The notes beneath the pieces are model-generated. The model made no database searches. It was not told the origin of the DNA and saw nothing but the letters and a program-made list of their open reading frames with translations. A DNA stretch of 11,858 nt. Origin: Actinomycetota bacterium (GTDB lineage: Bacteria; Actinomycetota; Acidimicrobiia; Spongiisociales; UBA11373). The stretch covers positions 1 to 11,858 of the forward strand of contig DNGH01000308.1 of the NCBI GenBank assembly GCA_003486285.1. Reading direction: 5' to 3'. Below, piece by piece: positions 1 to 5,793 of this stretch. The position numbers and the translations under genes are program-made. The number at the start of each line of letters is the position of its first letter. Within the stretch, counting starts at the first letter, position 1.

Positions 1-63
1 ATCGAGACCTCCAACGGGGTGATCCACGTCATCGACGCGGTGCTCCTTCCCGCCGCCGAGTAG
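1..63 (+). CDS. C-terminal end of a fasciclin (FAS1) domain protein, partial
   Basis: The window opens inside a reading frame in phase 1 that ends at the TAG at 61-63. The 20 residues visible include the stretch NGVIHVIDAVLLP, which matches the closing strand of FAS1/fasciclin domains, where the pattern 'NGV-IHVID-VLLP' is highly conserved. Such domains are found in secreted or surface-anchored adhesion proteins. Only the tail is present, so the signal peptide, number of FAS1 domains and start are outside the window. A strong GC hairpin 20 nt after the stop probably ends the transcript. The family call rests on a short but characteristic motif. Confidence 0.75.
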   Translation: METSNGVIHVIDAVLLPAAE

Positions 64-82
64 GCGTAGTTCCTCCCACGGA

Positions 83-116
83 GTGGATCGGGGCCCCCTC
101 GGGGGCCCCGATCCAC
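83..116 (+). terminator. perfect 16-bp hairpin after the fasciclin gene
   Basis: A perfect inverted repeat with 16-nt arms (83-98 and 101-116) is separated by only TC, so the real loop is about four bases. The core is GGGGCCCCC. There is no T-tract after it. It lies between the fasciclin stop and corA, and its right arm overlaps the proposed corA -35 box. The likely role is transcription termination. Confidence 0.7.
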
Positions 117-141
117 ATGTGGGGGACCGCAGCGCGATAAT
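112..141 (+). promoter_or_regulatory. candidate corA promoter, leaderless arrangement
   Basis: A good -10 box GATAAT lies at 136-141, with a moderate -35 match TCCACA at 112-117 (18-nt spacer). Only six bases separate the -10 from the GTG at 148, which places the expected transcription start on or next to the start codon. No Shine-Dalgarno sequence precedes the GTG. Together these fit a leaderless mRNA, which is common in actinobacteria. Confidence 0.5.
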
Positions 142-147
142 CCCCCG

Positions 148-1257
148 GTGCGCCACCTGTTCCACATCGCCTCCGGAGCCACTGCCGCGGTGACGGTGCC
201 GTTCGAGCGGCTCGACGAGGTGCGCGCCTCCGACGGATGGCTTTGGCTCGACGTGACCGATTTCGCTCACGCCGACGTCGCCGAGATCGGCACCCACTTC
301 GGTCTGGATGCGCTCGAGGTGGAGGACGTCCTCGACTGGAGCAAGTTCCCCAAGGTCGAGGAGCGCGAGGACCACGCCCTCATCGTCGGGCACGGCCTTT
401 CGGCCACGGCCGACCGGCTGACCACGGTGGAGTACGACGTCTTCATCGGAGACCGTTTCCTCGTCACCTTCCACCTGGAGGACCTGCCGGGTTTCGCCTG
501 GGGCCGCAGCCATGTGGTGCAGTCGGGGGTGTTGAACGGCTCCGGCCCCGACTTGCTCTGGGCGCGCATAGCGGAGGTGGGAGCGGCGTCGTTTCGCCCA
601 CTGGTCGAGGGGCTCGATGCGAGGATCGACGATCTCGAGGATCGCGCCATCGCCGGGATCCCATCGGTGCCCGGAGAGGTCCTCGCCCTGCGCCGCGACA
701 GTCACACCCTCGGTCAGGTGGTATCGGCGCAGCGCGACATCTTCCGCATCCTCGGGAGCGAGGAGTATCCGGGGATCGGCCGCCAGGGTCGGCGACGACT
801 GACCCACGTCTACGACGACTACAGCCGCCTCACCCGCAGCCTCGAGGCGGCACCGGTCCTGCTGGCGAGCGTGCTCGAGTCGTACCGGGGCACCATCGCG
901 GAGCGCGCCAACGAGGTCATGAAGGTGCTCACGGTGTTCGCGGCGATCGTGCTGCCGCTGTCGCTGATCGCCGGCGTCTATGGAATGAACTTCCGGCACA
1001 TGCCCGAGTTGCTGTGGCGCTGGGGCTACCTCGGGGTGATGGTGTTGATGGTGTTGGTCGGAGTCGGGTTGTGGATCTACTTCGGGCGGCGCGGATTCAT
1101 CGGTGGACCCCGCCTCGGAGCCGTCCCCGGGTTGGTGGGCAAGGGTCTGGTCGAACTCGTCAAGATCACCGCGGACGTCGCTTGGAAGCCTGCCAACCTG
1201 TTGATCGACCTTGCCCGGGAGAGTCCTCCGGATGAGAAGGGCGAGAAGCCGGATTAG
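148..1257 (+). CDS. corA: CorA-family Mg2+/divalent cation transporter
   Basis: This is an inner-membrane channel of the CorA-MIT family (369 aa), which forms pentamers that pass Mg2+ (or Co2+/Ni2+). The first ~250 residues form the cytoplasmic alpha/beta funnel and long stalk helix. TM1 is about residues 258-277 and ends in the signature YGMN (278-281), followed by FRHMPEL. TM2 is about 292-312. The residue after the conserved Phe is Arg (R283), where well-studied CorA proteins have Glu. About 55 residues follow TM2, whereas classic CorA ends a few basic residues after TM2. The GTG start is favoured because GATAAT sits six bases upstream and no better start lies nearby. The gene ends 33 nt before the Cys-rich repeat gene, with no terminator between, so the two may be co-transcribed. 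The family call is secure; the ion is not determined. Confidence 0.93.
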   Translation: MRHLFHIASGATAAVTVPFERLDEVRASDGWLWLDVTDFAHADVAEIGTHFGLDALEVEDVLDWSKFPKVEEREDHALIVGHGLSATADRLTTVEYDVFIGDRFLVTFHLEDLPGFAWGRSHVVQSGVLNGSGPDLLWARIAEVGAASFRPLVEGLDARIDDLEDRAIAGIPSVPGEVLALRRDSHTLGQVVSAQRDIFRILGSEEYPGIGRQGRRRLTHVYDDYSRLTRSLEAAPVLLASVLESYRGTIAERANEVMKVLTVFAAIVLPLSLIAGVYGMNFRHMPELLWRWGYLGVMVLMVLVGVGLWIYFGRRGFIGGPRLGAVPGLVGKGLVELVKITADVAWKPANLLIDLARESPPDEKGEKPD

Positions 1258-1290
1258 ACGCGGCCGCCGGCATCGGGCATGCTCGGGGTG

Positions 1291-2658
1291 ATGCGATCGA
1301 CCGGACGCCTCCTCCTCAGCGTCGTCCTCACGGTGGGGGCCGTCGGCGCAACGATCCCGGGCGCCGCCGCCGCCGACCAATCCGACTGTCAGGCCGGGGA
1401 GTACTTCGACGGCGCGGCGTGCGTGCCCTGTCCTGAAGGGACCTACCAGCCGCTCGCAGCTCAGTCCGAGTGCATCCCGGCCGATCCCGGGCATCACGTC
1501 CCGGGATCCGGTGCGATCGCTCAGATCGCGTGCCCCCCCGGCACCTACCAGCCGAGTCCGGGTCAGGCCGGATGCCTCACCGCTGATCCGGGTCACTTCG
1601 CCGCGGCCGCGGCCGCCACCGAGCAGGTGCCATGTGCACCGGGTACCTACCAACCCGATGCCGGTCAGGTGTCATGTGTCGCCGCCGATCCCGGCCACTA
1701 CGTCTCCGCGGTCGGCGCGGTGGACCAGGTCGAGTGCGCCCCTGGTTCGTATCAGGAGTCGGCAGGCGGCATCGCGTGTGTCCCCGCGGCGCCGGGGCAC
1801 TACGTGGCAGGAGCCGCCGCCACCGCCGACCCGCCGTGCCCCCCTGGTACCTATCAACCGGGCTCGGGGCGCGTCGGCTGCCGGAGTGCCGCACCGGGGT
1901 ACTACGTCGCGACCGGTGGTGCCACCGCTCAGTCGTTGTGCGGCCCCGGCACCTTCCAACCCGAAACCCGGCAGACGGGCTGCCTCGAGGCGGATCCCGG
2001 GCACGTCGTCCCCGGCCAGGCCTTCGCCGTCCAATGGCCCTGTGCCGCGGGTACCTATCAGCCCGAACCTGGTGCCACCGAATGTATCCCCGCATCGGTC
2101 GGGCACTTCGTGGTCGCCGCGGGTGCTACCGCCCAGGTGCCCTGTGCACTCGGCACGTACCAACCGGTGCCCGGGGCGACGGTGTGCCGCACCGCGACGG
2201 CAGGCCACTTCGCCGCCGCCGCGGGGTCGTCGGCGCAGACCCCGTGCCCGGCCGGCACGTATCAGTCTGGCAACCGGGCCACGGGGTGCGACCCGGCCGA
2301 ACCCGGGCACTTCGCCGTCGGGCCGGGGGCGTCGGATCAGGTTCCGTGCGGAGTGGGCTCGTATCAACCCGACCCGCGACGCACCGGGTGCCTGCTCGCC
2401 GCGGTGGACCACTTCGTCGACACCGCAGGAGCGATCGCATCGCAGCCCTGCCCCGTCGGTACCCACCAACCCGAACCGGGGCAATCGACCTGCATCCCCA
2501 TGCCGGTCATACCGGCGGCTCCCGAACCGGATCCGCCGATCTCACCCTGGCTGTGGCTCATCATGGCCGCCGCGGTGATCACGGCAGTTGCCGTGGGAAT
2601 GCGCGACGCCGACCGGCGCGGTGGGAGAGAGTGGAACCGCAGTCCCTGGCGCCGGTGA
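1291..2658 (+). CDS. membrane-anchored Cys-rich repeat protein (ephrin-receptor-like/GCC2-GCC3 type repeats)
   Basis: This is an exported protein of about 455 aa. It has an N-terminal signal peptide (basic MRSTGR, hydrophobic core, then AAAAD), a short Cys-containing lead-in, ten full 34-residue repeats plus one partial, a Pro-rich stretch and one C-terminal TM (about PWLWLIMAAAVITAVAVGM) ending in a basic tail. Each repeat follows C-x2-G-T-Y-Q-P-x6-C-x2-A-x-PGH-[YF]-V with two Cys, which should give one disulfide per unit. This resembles the TNFR-like 'ephrin-receptor-like' or GCC2/GCC3 repeats of eukaryotic surface proteins. It is probably held on the membrane facing outward; there is no LPxTG. 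An ATG at 1279 in the same frame is an alternative start. The one at 1291 gives a compact signal peptide and has CATGCT seven bases upstream. The ligand or role is unknown. Confidence 0.82.
   Translation: MRSTGRLLLSVVLTVGAVGATIPGAAAADQSDCQAGEYFDGAACVPCPEGTYQPLAAQSECIPADPGHHVPGSGAIAQIACPPGTYQPSPGQAGCLTADPGHFAAAAAATEQVPCAPGTYQPDAGQVSCVAADPGHYVSAVGAVDQVECAPGSYQESAGGIACVPAAPGHYVAGAAATADPPCPPGTYQPGSGRVGCRSAAPGYYVATGGATAQSLCGPGTFQPETRQTGCLEADPGHVVPGQAFAVQWPCAAGTYQPEPGATECIPASVGHFVVAAGATAQVPCALGTYQPVPGATVCRTATAGHFAAAAGSSAQTPCPAGTYQSGNRATGCDPAEPGHFAVGPGASDQVPCGVGSYQPDPRRTGCLLAAVDHFVDTAGAIASQPCPVGTHQPEPGQSTCIPMPVIPAAPEPDPPISPWLWLIMAAAVITAVAVGMRDADRRGGREWNRSPWRR
1429..2505 (+). repeat. 102-bp in-frame tandem repeat, 10 full units plus one partial
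   Basis: Units begin with the first Cys codon at 1429, 1531, 1633, 1735, 1837, 1939, 2041, 2143, 2245, 2347 and 2449. The spacing is exactly 102 bp, with no insertion or deletion. DNA identity between units is modest while the Cys, GTYQP and PGH positions hold. The array is therefore old and kept by selection on the protein fold rather than by recent copying. Confidence 0.9.
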
Positions 2659-2705
2659 GCCTGGATCCTGAGGCCACCCGACGCGTTCGCCGGTCCGAAG
2701 TGCCC

Positions 2706-2733
2706 GGTGAACCGTGGGGGCGTCGGTCTCACC
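2706..2733 (+). terminator. imperfect hairpin after the Cys-repeat gene
   Basis: GGTGAACCG (2706-2714) pairs with CGGT-C-TCACC (2724-2733), giving nine pairs with one bulged C and a nine-base loop. It lies 48 nt after the stop of the repeat gene and just before the RRM gene promoter. There is no T-tract. It may be a weak terminator. Confidence 0.35.
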
Positions 2734-2761
2734 GCCACGGGATCGTACAGGGTCAGACCGC

Positions 2762-2770
2762 TGGTATACT
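2762..2770 (+). promoter_or_regulatory. extended -10 promoter for the RRM gene
   Basis: TGGTATACT (2762-2770) is an extended -10 element: TG, one base, then TATACT, five of six matching TATAAT. No convincing -35 box lies 16-18 nt upstream, which extended -10 promoters tolerate. The expected start near 2777 gives a leader of about 168 nt before the RRM start codon. Confidence 0.5.
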
Positions 2771-2776
2771 CAACTC

Positions 2777-2944
2777 CACAGTGCACGCCTGATGCGTGCT
2801 GCGCCTTTCTTCTCCTTGCTTACCGTCGGGTGAAGTGGCCATAAGGCCCAGCCAAAGTGCTCACCCGGTTTCGGTCGGTCGTGACCCCGGCTTCGACTCT
2901 TGTGGGGCGTGACGACGATCGACGCCTTCAAGAGGAGCAAGACA
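2777..2944 (+). promoter_or_regulatory. long structured 5' leader of the RRM gene
   Basis: The untranslated stretch holds several possible stems. These are GCACGC/GCGTGC (2783-2788 with 2794-2799, five-base loop), a pyrimidine-rich run, CGGGTGA/TCACCCG (2827-2833 with 2861-2867) enclosing GGCC-ATAA-GGCC (2837-2848), and CCCC/GGGG further on. A clear Shine-Dalgarno AGGAG lies at 2933-2937. Long foldable leaders are typical of cold-shock and bacterial RRM mRNAs. It matches no riboswitch class that I recognise. Confidence 0.4.
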
Positions 2945-3202
2945 ATGTCCACCAATATCTACGTGGGGAACCTCACGTTCGACACCGACTCGGCGCAGCT
3001 GGAGACCCTGTTCTCTCCGCATGGTCAGGTCACCAAGGCTCAGGTAGTCATGGATCGCGACTCCGGCCGTTCGCGCGGTTTCGGTTTCGTCGAGATGGCT
3101 TCGTCTGAGGATGCCCGAAAGGCGATCGAGTCCCTCAGTGGCAAGAACATGGGTGGGCGTGCGCTCACCGTGAATCTGGCCAAAGAGCGCGAGCGCCGCT
3201 AG
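2945..3202 (+). CDS. single-RRM RNA-binding protein
   Basis: This 85-aa cytoplasmic protein consists almost entirely of one RNA recognition motif. RNP2 is IYVGNL (residues 5-10) and RNP1 is RGFGFVEM (44-51), with the aromatic residues that stack on RNA bases in place (Y6, F46, F48). The C-terminus ends in a basic KERERR tail, without the Gly-rich extension of some cyanobacterial Rbp proteins. Bacterial members of this family bind single-stranded RNA and are often induced by cold. The ATG at 2945 is chosen because AGGAG (2933-2937) lies seven bases upstream and the RRM starts at once. A TTG at 2900 in the same frame would add 15 residues outside the fold. The gene stands alone, with its own promoter and a strong hairpin downstream. 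Confidence 0.93.
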   Translation: MSTNIYVGNLTFDTDSAQLETLFSPHGQVTKAQVVMDRDSGRSRGFGFVEMASSEDARKAIESLSGKNMGGRALTVNLAKERERR

Positions 3203-3280
3203 CCAACAGCACCTCGGGCACAGGGGAAGCACAGCAGGCGCAACGCCTCCAAGTGCACCTCCCATGCTCGGCCAAGTCAA

Positions 3281-3311
3281 GAGGAACCCTCTGCAATGCA
3301 GAGGGTTCCTC
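3281..3311. terminator. 15-bp hairpin between convergent genes
   Basis: GAGGAACCCTCTGCA (3281-3295) and its exact complement (3297-3311) are separated by a single A; in practice this is a 13-14 bp stem with a 3-5 base loop. It lies between the RRM gene (+) and the minus-strand membrane-protein gene. It can therefore serve both transcripts. Neither side has a T-tract. Confidence 0.75.
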
Positions 3312-3342
3312 GCGTGCGGCCGAGTCACCGCTCGATTGAGAC

Positions 3343-3729
3343 TCAGACTGGTGGGGCACCGGCCAGCAACCATCGACTGCGACGCCATCCGGCGCCCTGG
3401 GCCGCGAGGCACAGGAAGGTGGTCCCGATGCCTGCCGTTGATCCGAAGAGGTACCCGGCGGCGAGCACCGCGATGATGCACAGGTCGAGGAACATCGAAA
3501 TCCGAATCAGCCCTGCGGTGGAGAAGGAACCCGCGTCGGGTGGGTGGAGCGGCATCGCTCGCCGCACCACCCAGGGGACGACGAGCACGAGTAGCAGGGC
3601 GATCGGCGCCGCCCACAGACCGAGCCACTCGACGGCGGCCCAGGGAGCTCCGACCCAGGCGATGGCCTCCACCGCGGCGCGGAGTGCGGTGGCGGTCCAG
3701 GTCTCGTCGGCGAATTCGGGATCGGACAT
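3343..3729 (-). CDS. small integral membrane protein directly downstream of a tRNA
   Basis: This predicted membrane protein has 128 aa and about four hydrophobic segments: residues ~13-30, ~36-56 (LLLVLVVPWVV), ~77-93 (FLDLCIIAVLAAGYLFG) and a weaker one near 98-110. A short acidic N-terminus MSDPEFADE precedes the first. I do not firmly recognise the family; the size and pattern recall small DUF2568/YrdB-like proteins, but only weakly. Its ATG begins three bases after the 3' end of tRNA-Arg, so there is no room for a Shine-Dalgarno outside the tRNA. It must be read from a tRNA-mRNA co-transcript, probably as a leaderless message after tRNA 3' processing. The next in-frame Met (MPLHP) would lose two TMs. 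The hairpin at 3281-3311 follows the gene. Confidence 0.65.
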   Translation of the reverse strand: MSDPEFADETWTATALRAAVEAIAWVGAPWAAVEWLGLWAAPIALLLVLVVPWVVRRAMPLHPPDAGSFSTAGLIRISMFLDLCIIAVLAAGYLFGSTAGIGTTFLCLAAQGAGWRRSRWLLAGAPPV

Positions 3730-3732
3730 CTG

Positions 3733-3805
3733 TGCCCCCGGGAGGACTCGAACCTCCGCACGTGGTTTAGGAAACCACTGCTCTTCTCCCCTGAGCTACG
3801 AGGGC
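3733..3805 (-). tRNA. tRNA-Arg, anticodon CCU
   Basis: Read on the minus strand, this 73-nt sequence folds as a full cloverleaf. Acceptor GCCCTCG pairs with CGGGGGC (one G-U), followed by discriminator A. The D stem is GCTC/GAGC. The anticodon stem is GTGGT/ACCAC with loop TTCCTAA, giving anticodon CCU, which reads AGG (Arg). The T stem is GGAGG/CCTCC with loop TTCGAGT. CCA is not encoded. The next bases are CAG and then the ATG of the membrane-protein gene. Confidence 0.96.
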
Positions 3806-4059
3806 GGGTGGGCGCGTTTCCTGGCGCGAAACGCTGCCCGCCTGTCTGTTGAGGAGGGTAATGGGGTGGGTGGGCGAGGTTGAGGCGGGCTCGGACGGGA
3901 CGCATCTCAGTCGATTCCGGAGCCACTCATCCAATGGGGATGCCGGACACGGCGCCTTTGCCCCTGAGTGCAGGGGCCAGGACGATCCGCGTAGGTTCAT
4001 GGCCGACGCGAGGAGACCGGTCTGATGGGCGATGACCACGAGCGCGAACCGGTCGAGGG
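3806..4059. other. gene-poor stretch upstream of the tRNA and the small membrane-protein gene
   Basis: This is a divergent intergenic region of 254 nt. It holds two small hairpins: GCGTTTC/GAAACGC (3814-3834, just 5' of the tRNA on the minus strand) and GCCCCTG/CAGGGGC (3960-3977, loop AGTG). It must contain the tRNA promoter on the minus strand, but I find no convincing -35/-10 pair. I see no supported gene or second tRNA here. Confidence 0.4.
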
Positions 4060-4392
4060 GTGGGGAGGGTGACGCGGCGGGAGACGAGCCGCGCAGAGCT
4101 CGTGTTCTGGCTGGGAATCGGAGGATTCATTGCGTTCCCCGCCATCGCGCTCGGCGCCGCCTCCGCCGCGGTGTACGTCTTCCTTGCTGTCTCCGTGTTG
4201 TGTTCCGCCCTTGCTCGGCTGCTCGGACACCAGGAGGTCTCGGCAATCGATGCCGGCCGCCGACCCCGTGACGGGCTGTCTCGTGCAATCGCCGGCCGTC
4301 GCATGGGAATCATCATGTCGGTGTTGTGGGCGTTCTCGATCGCGTTCGCGATCTTCGCCTGCGCCTTCTGGGACTGCCTGGAGGGCATGTGA
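4060..4392 (+). CDS. small predicted membrane protein, unknown function
   Basis: The frame encodes 110 aa. A basic start (GRVTRRETSR) is followed by a long hydrophobic block (residues ~14-53, probably two TMs), a polar Arg-rich loop (~56-81, including RRPRDGLSRAIAGRR) and a final TM (~83-104) ending FWDCLEGM. The order TM-TM-basic loop-TM weakly recalls DUF4190-type small membrane proteins, but I would not assign it. The start is uncertain: GTG at 4060 or GTG at 4069, with only a G-rich GGGGAGG run nearby and no clean Shine-Dalgarno spacing. The hydrophobic pattern and lack of internal stops support a real gene. It ends 78 nt before the lipoprotein gene and could share its transcript. Confidence 0.6.
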   Translation: MGRVTRRETSRAELVFWLGIGGFIAFPAIALGAASAAVYVFLAVSVLCSALARLLGHQEVSAIDAGRRPRDGLSRAIAGRRMGIIMSVLWAFSIAFAIFACAFWDCLEGM

Positions 4393-4470
4393 GGCGTCGA
4401 CCACGCGCGCCTCTCGGGTGTCCTGTGCCGCCTGCTCGTTAGTGACGCAGTCGTCGGTAGCGTCCTGGTG

Positions 4471-5037
4471 ATGCGAGTCATCCTGGCGCTCGTGGTTCCC
4501 CTGCTCGCCTCGTGCACCGGGGCAGTCGATTCGGTCACGACGGGGTCGACCGAAAGCGCGCTGGTCACCACGACGTCGACGACCACTGCACCTCAGCGGG
4601 CCTTTCCGAACCCGCCGAACAGTGTCGAGCCTGATGGTGTCTGGCTCGTCAATGGAGAGTCCTCCGGGGAGCTCTTGGGAGTGATTGGGCCGGAGCCTGT
4701 CTGGTTGACAACGAGCGGGGTACTCGGGGAGTGGGAGGGAACGATCGGTCCCCACCGGGTGTGGCTCTCCTACAGCGCGTTCCTCAGGGACTGGGTGGGC
4801 GCGATTGGGTCCGACCGGATTCGACTGACGTACAACGAGTTCCTCCAGCAGTGGGTAGGCACGATCGGCGCCGATCGAGTCTGGCTGACCTACCGCGAGG
4901 GAGACGGACTGTGGGAGGGGACGATCGGGCCCGATCGGGTGCGTCTCGCTTTCGACCCGAACCGCAGGTCGTGGGACGGTGTCGGCCCACTCGAGGCCGC
5001 GGTGCTGGTTCTGGTGCTCACCACCGACACCTCGTGA
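4471..5037 (+). CDS. lipoprotein of 20-residue Trp/Gly repeats
   Basis: This exported lipoprotein has 188 aa. It has a short signal peptide with lipobox LASC (Cys15 lipidated), a Thr/Ser-rich linker (TTSTTTA) and then six 20-residue repeats covering most of the mature protein. The consensus is about T-I-G-P-D-R-V-W-L-T-Y-x2-F-L-x2-W-x-G. Alternating hydrophobic and polar residues and the Gly spacing suggest a beta-strand and a turn per unit, as in a beta-solenoid or all-beta barrel; that is inference. The last unit runs into a hydrophobic tail AAVLVLVLTTDTS. I recognise no family. ATG 4471 is preferred; GTG 4468 adds one residue. TAGCGT seven bases before the ATG could be a -10 for a leaderless message. 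A composite hairpin follows at 5079-5109. Confidence 0.8.
   Translation: MRVILALVVPLLASCTGAVDSVTTGSTESALVTTTSTTTAPQRAFPNPPNSVEPDGVWLVNGESSGELLGVIGPEPVWLTTSGVLGEWEGTIGPHRVWLSYSAFLRDWVGAIGSDRIRLTYNEFLQQWVGTIGADRVWLTYREGDGLWEGTIGPDRVRLAFDPNRRSWDGVGPLEAAVLVLVLTTDTS
4621..4980 (+). repeat. 60-bp in-frame tandem repeat, six units
   Basis: Units start at 4621, 4681, 4741, 4801, 4861 and 4921, exactly 60 bp apart. Units 2-6 share ATT/ATC-GG at their second and third codons and a V/I-x-L motif at positions 7-9. The first unit is the most divergent. A seventh start (VGP at 4981) breaks off into the C-terminus. Units 3-5 are the most alike at the DNA level. Confidence 0.88.
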
Positions 5038-5078
5038 GGTGGTGGCGTGGGGTCATGCGCGTCCGGGACCGCCTGCGC

Positions 5079-5109
5079 CGTGGTCGTCCGCGACACCGCG
5101 GGAACCACG
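5079..5109 (+). terminator. composite hairpin after the lipoprotein gene
   Basis: CGTGGT (5079-5084) pairs with ACCACG (5104-5109). Inside, CCGCG (5088-5092) pairs with CGCGG (5097-5101) around an ACAC loop, with a small asymmetric internal loop between the stems. It lies 42 nt after the lipoprotein stop. No T-tract follows, and termination is a guess. Confidence 0.4.
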
Positions 5110-5138
5110 CGGCCATCCCGCCACGACCTCTATAGGTA

Positions 5139-5187
5139 GCAATGCCCTCCGGAGGCGCGTGCCCCTAGAGACGCTGCCTCCGGTTGC
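5139..5187 (+). promoter_or_regulatory. structured leader just upstream of the ECF sigma gene
   Basis: CCGGAGGCGCGT (5149-5160) pairs with ACGC-T-GCCTCCGG (5171-5183), giving 12 pairs with one bulged T and a ten-base loop. An outer GCAA/TTGC pair (5139-5142 with 5184-5187) extends it. TATAGG at 5131-5136 could be a -10, which would put the hairpin at the very 5' end of the sigma mRNA. It could instead be a second terminator for the lipoprotein gene. Confidence 0.4.
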
Positions 5188-5220
5188 AGTGGTGGAGAAC
5201 CGAGAGGAACGCGAGTCGCG

Positions 5221-5793
5221 TTGGACCAGGCCGAGTTCGCATCGGTGTTGGAGGCCGCCCGAGTCGGCGCCGACTGGGCCTGGTCACGGCTCTACGCCGA
5301 CCTGGCCCCGCCGGTTCTCGGATACCTGCGTACCCGCGGTGCCGCCGAGCCCGAGGATCTGCTCGGGGAGGTGTTCCTCCAACTGGCGCGCAACCTTCCC
5401 AACTTCTCCGGCGACTATGGCGGCTTCCGCTCGTGGGTGTTCGGCATCGCCTACCACCGTGTCATCGACGAGCGGCGCTACCGCGCCCTTCGTCCCACCG
5501 ATCCCGGCGATGTCCCCGAGTCGAGCGACGTCCAGAACGATCCGGCCGACCTCGCCGCGGAGTCGCTGACCACAGCGGCGATCGTGGCGCTCCTGGGCAC
5601 GCTGACCGCGGGCCAACGCGACGTGTTGCTGTTGCGCATCGTCGCCGGGCTCACGATCGACGAGGTCGCCACCGTGATGGGGAAGCGAGTCGGAGCGGTG
5701 AAGGCGCTGCAGCGGCGGGGAGTCCGCGAACTCAGGCAGCGGATCGATGGCGTACCCCTCGACGCCCGGTCACCGGTTGCGAGGGTGAGATGA
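5221..5793 (+). CDS. ECF-family RNA polymerase sigma factor
   Basis: This 190-aa sigma-70-family protein has only regions 2 and 4. Region 2 spans about residues 18-90; it includes EDLLGEVFLQLARNLPNF (core binding and -10 recognition helix) and FRSWVFGIAYHRVIDERR. A linker carries PTDPGDVPESSD, and region 4 spans about 125-175 (LTAGQRDVLLLRIVAGLTID, then a helix-turn-helix ending in AVKALQRRGVREL). These factors redirect RNA polymerase to stress or envelope promoters and are usually held by a membrane anti-sigma factor. The TTG start gives the usual short N-terminus; AGAGGA at 5203-5208 is a somewhat distant Shine-Dalgarno. The stop overlaps the next start as ATGA (5790-5793), so translation is coupled to the partner. 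The ECF subgroup was not determined. Confidence 0.92.
   Translation: MDQAEFASVLEAARVGADWAWSRLYADLAPPVLGYLRTRGAAEPEDLLGEVFLQLARNLPNFSGDYGGFRSWVFGIAYHRVIDERRYRALRPTDPGDVPESSDVQNDPADLAAESLTTAAIVALLGTLTAGQRDVLLLRIVAGLTIDEVATVMGKRVGAVKALQRRGVRELRQRIDGVPLDARSPVARVR

Noticed and set aside
2449..2658. Cell-wall sorting signal in the Cys-repeat protein
   Set aside because: The C-terminus has a TM and basic tail but no LPxTG-like motif before the TM.
1632..2792. Long plus-strand open frame in another phase across the Cys-repeat gene
   Set aside because: It is Arg/Gly-rich with no fold or signal. The 102-bp repeat and GC bias keep this phase open by chance.
2900..2944. TTG start adding 15 residues to the RRM protein
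   Set aside because: The added residues lie outside the RRM, and AGGAG is correctly spaced for the ATG at 2945.
3767..4039. Minus-strand open frame of 90 codons across the tRNA
   Set aside because: It overlaps a well-formed tRNA and has no recognisable features.
3806..4059. Second tRNA or small RNA in the gap
   Set aside because: I found only two short hairpins and no cloverleaf or convincing promoter.
1429..4980. Tandem repeats read as possible CRISPR arrays
   Set aside because: Both arrays are in-frame protein repeats with periods of 102 and 60 bp, drifting DNA and no spacer structure.
5101..5127. GGAAC-type ECF autoregulatory promoter upstream of the sigma gene
   Set aside because: GGAAC at 5101-5105 is followed 18 bases later by CGAC, not a standard CGTC, and the site lies inside a hairpin. 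It is too weak to claim.
5184..5789. N-terminal extension of the anti-sigma frame back to 5184
   Set aside because: It overlaps the whole sigma gene in another phase and is Arg-rich; the ATGA overlap at 5790 gives a natural start.
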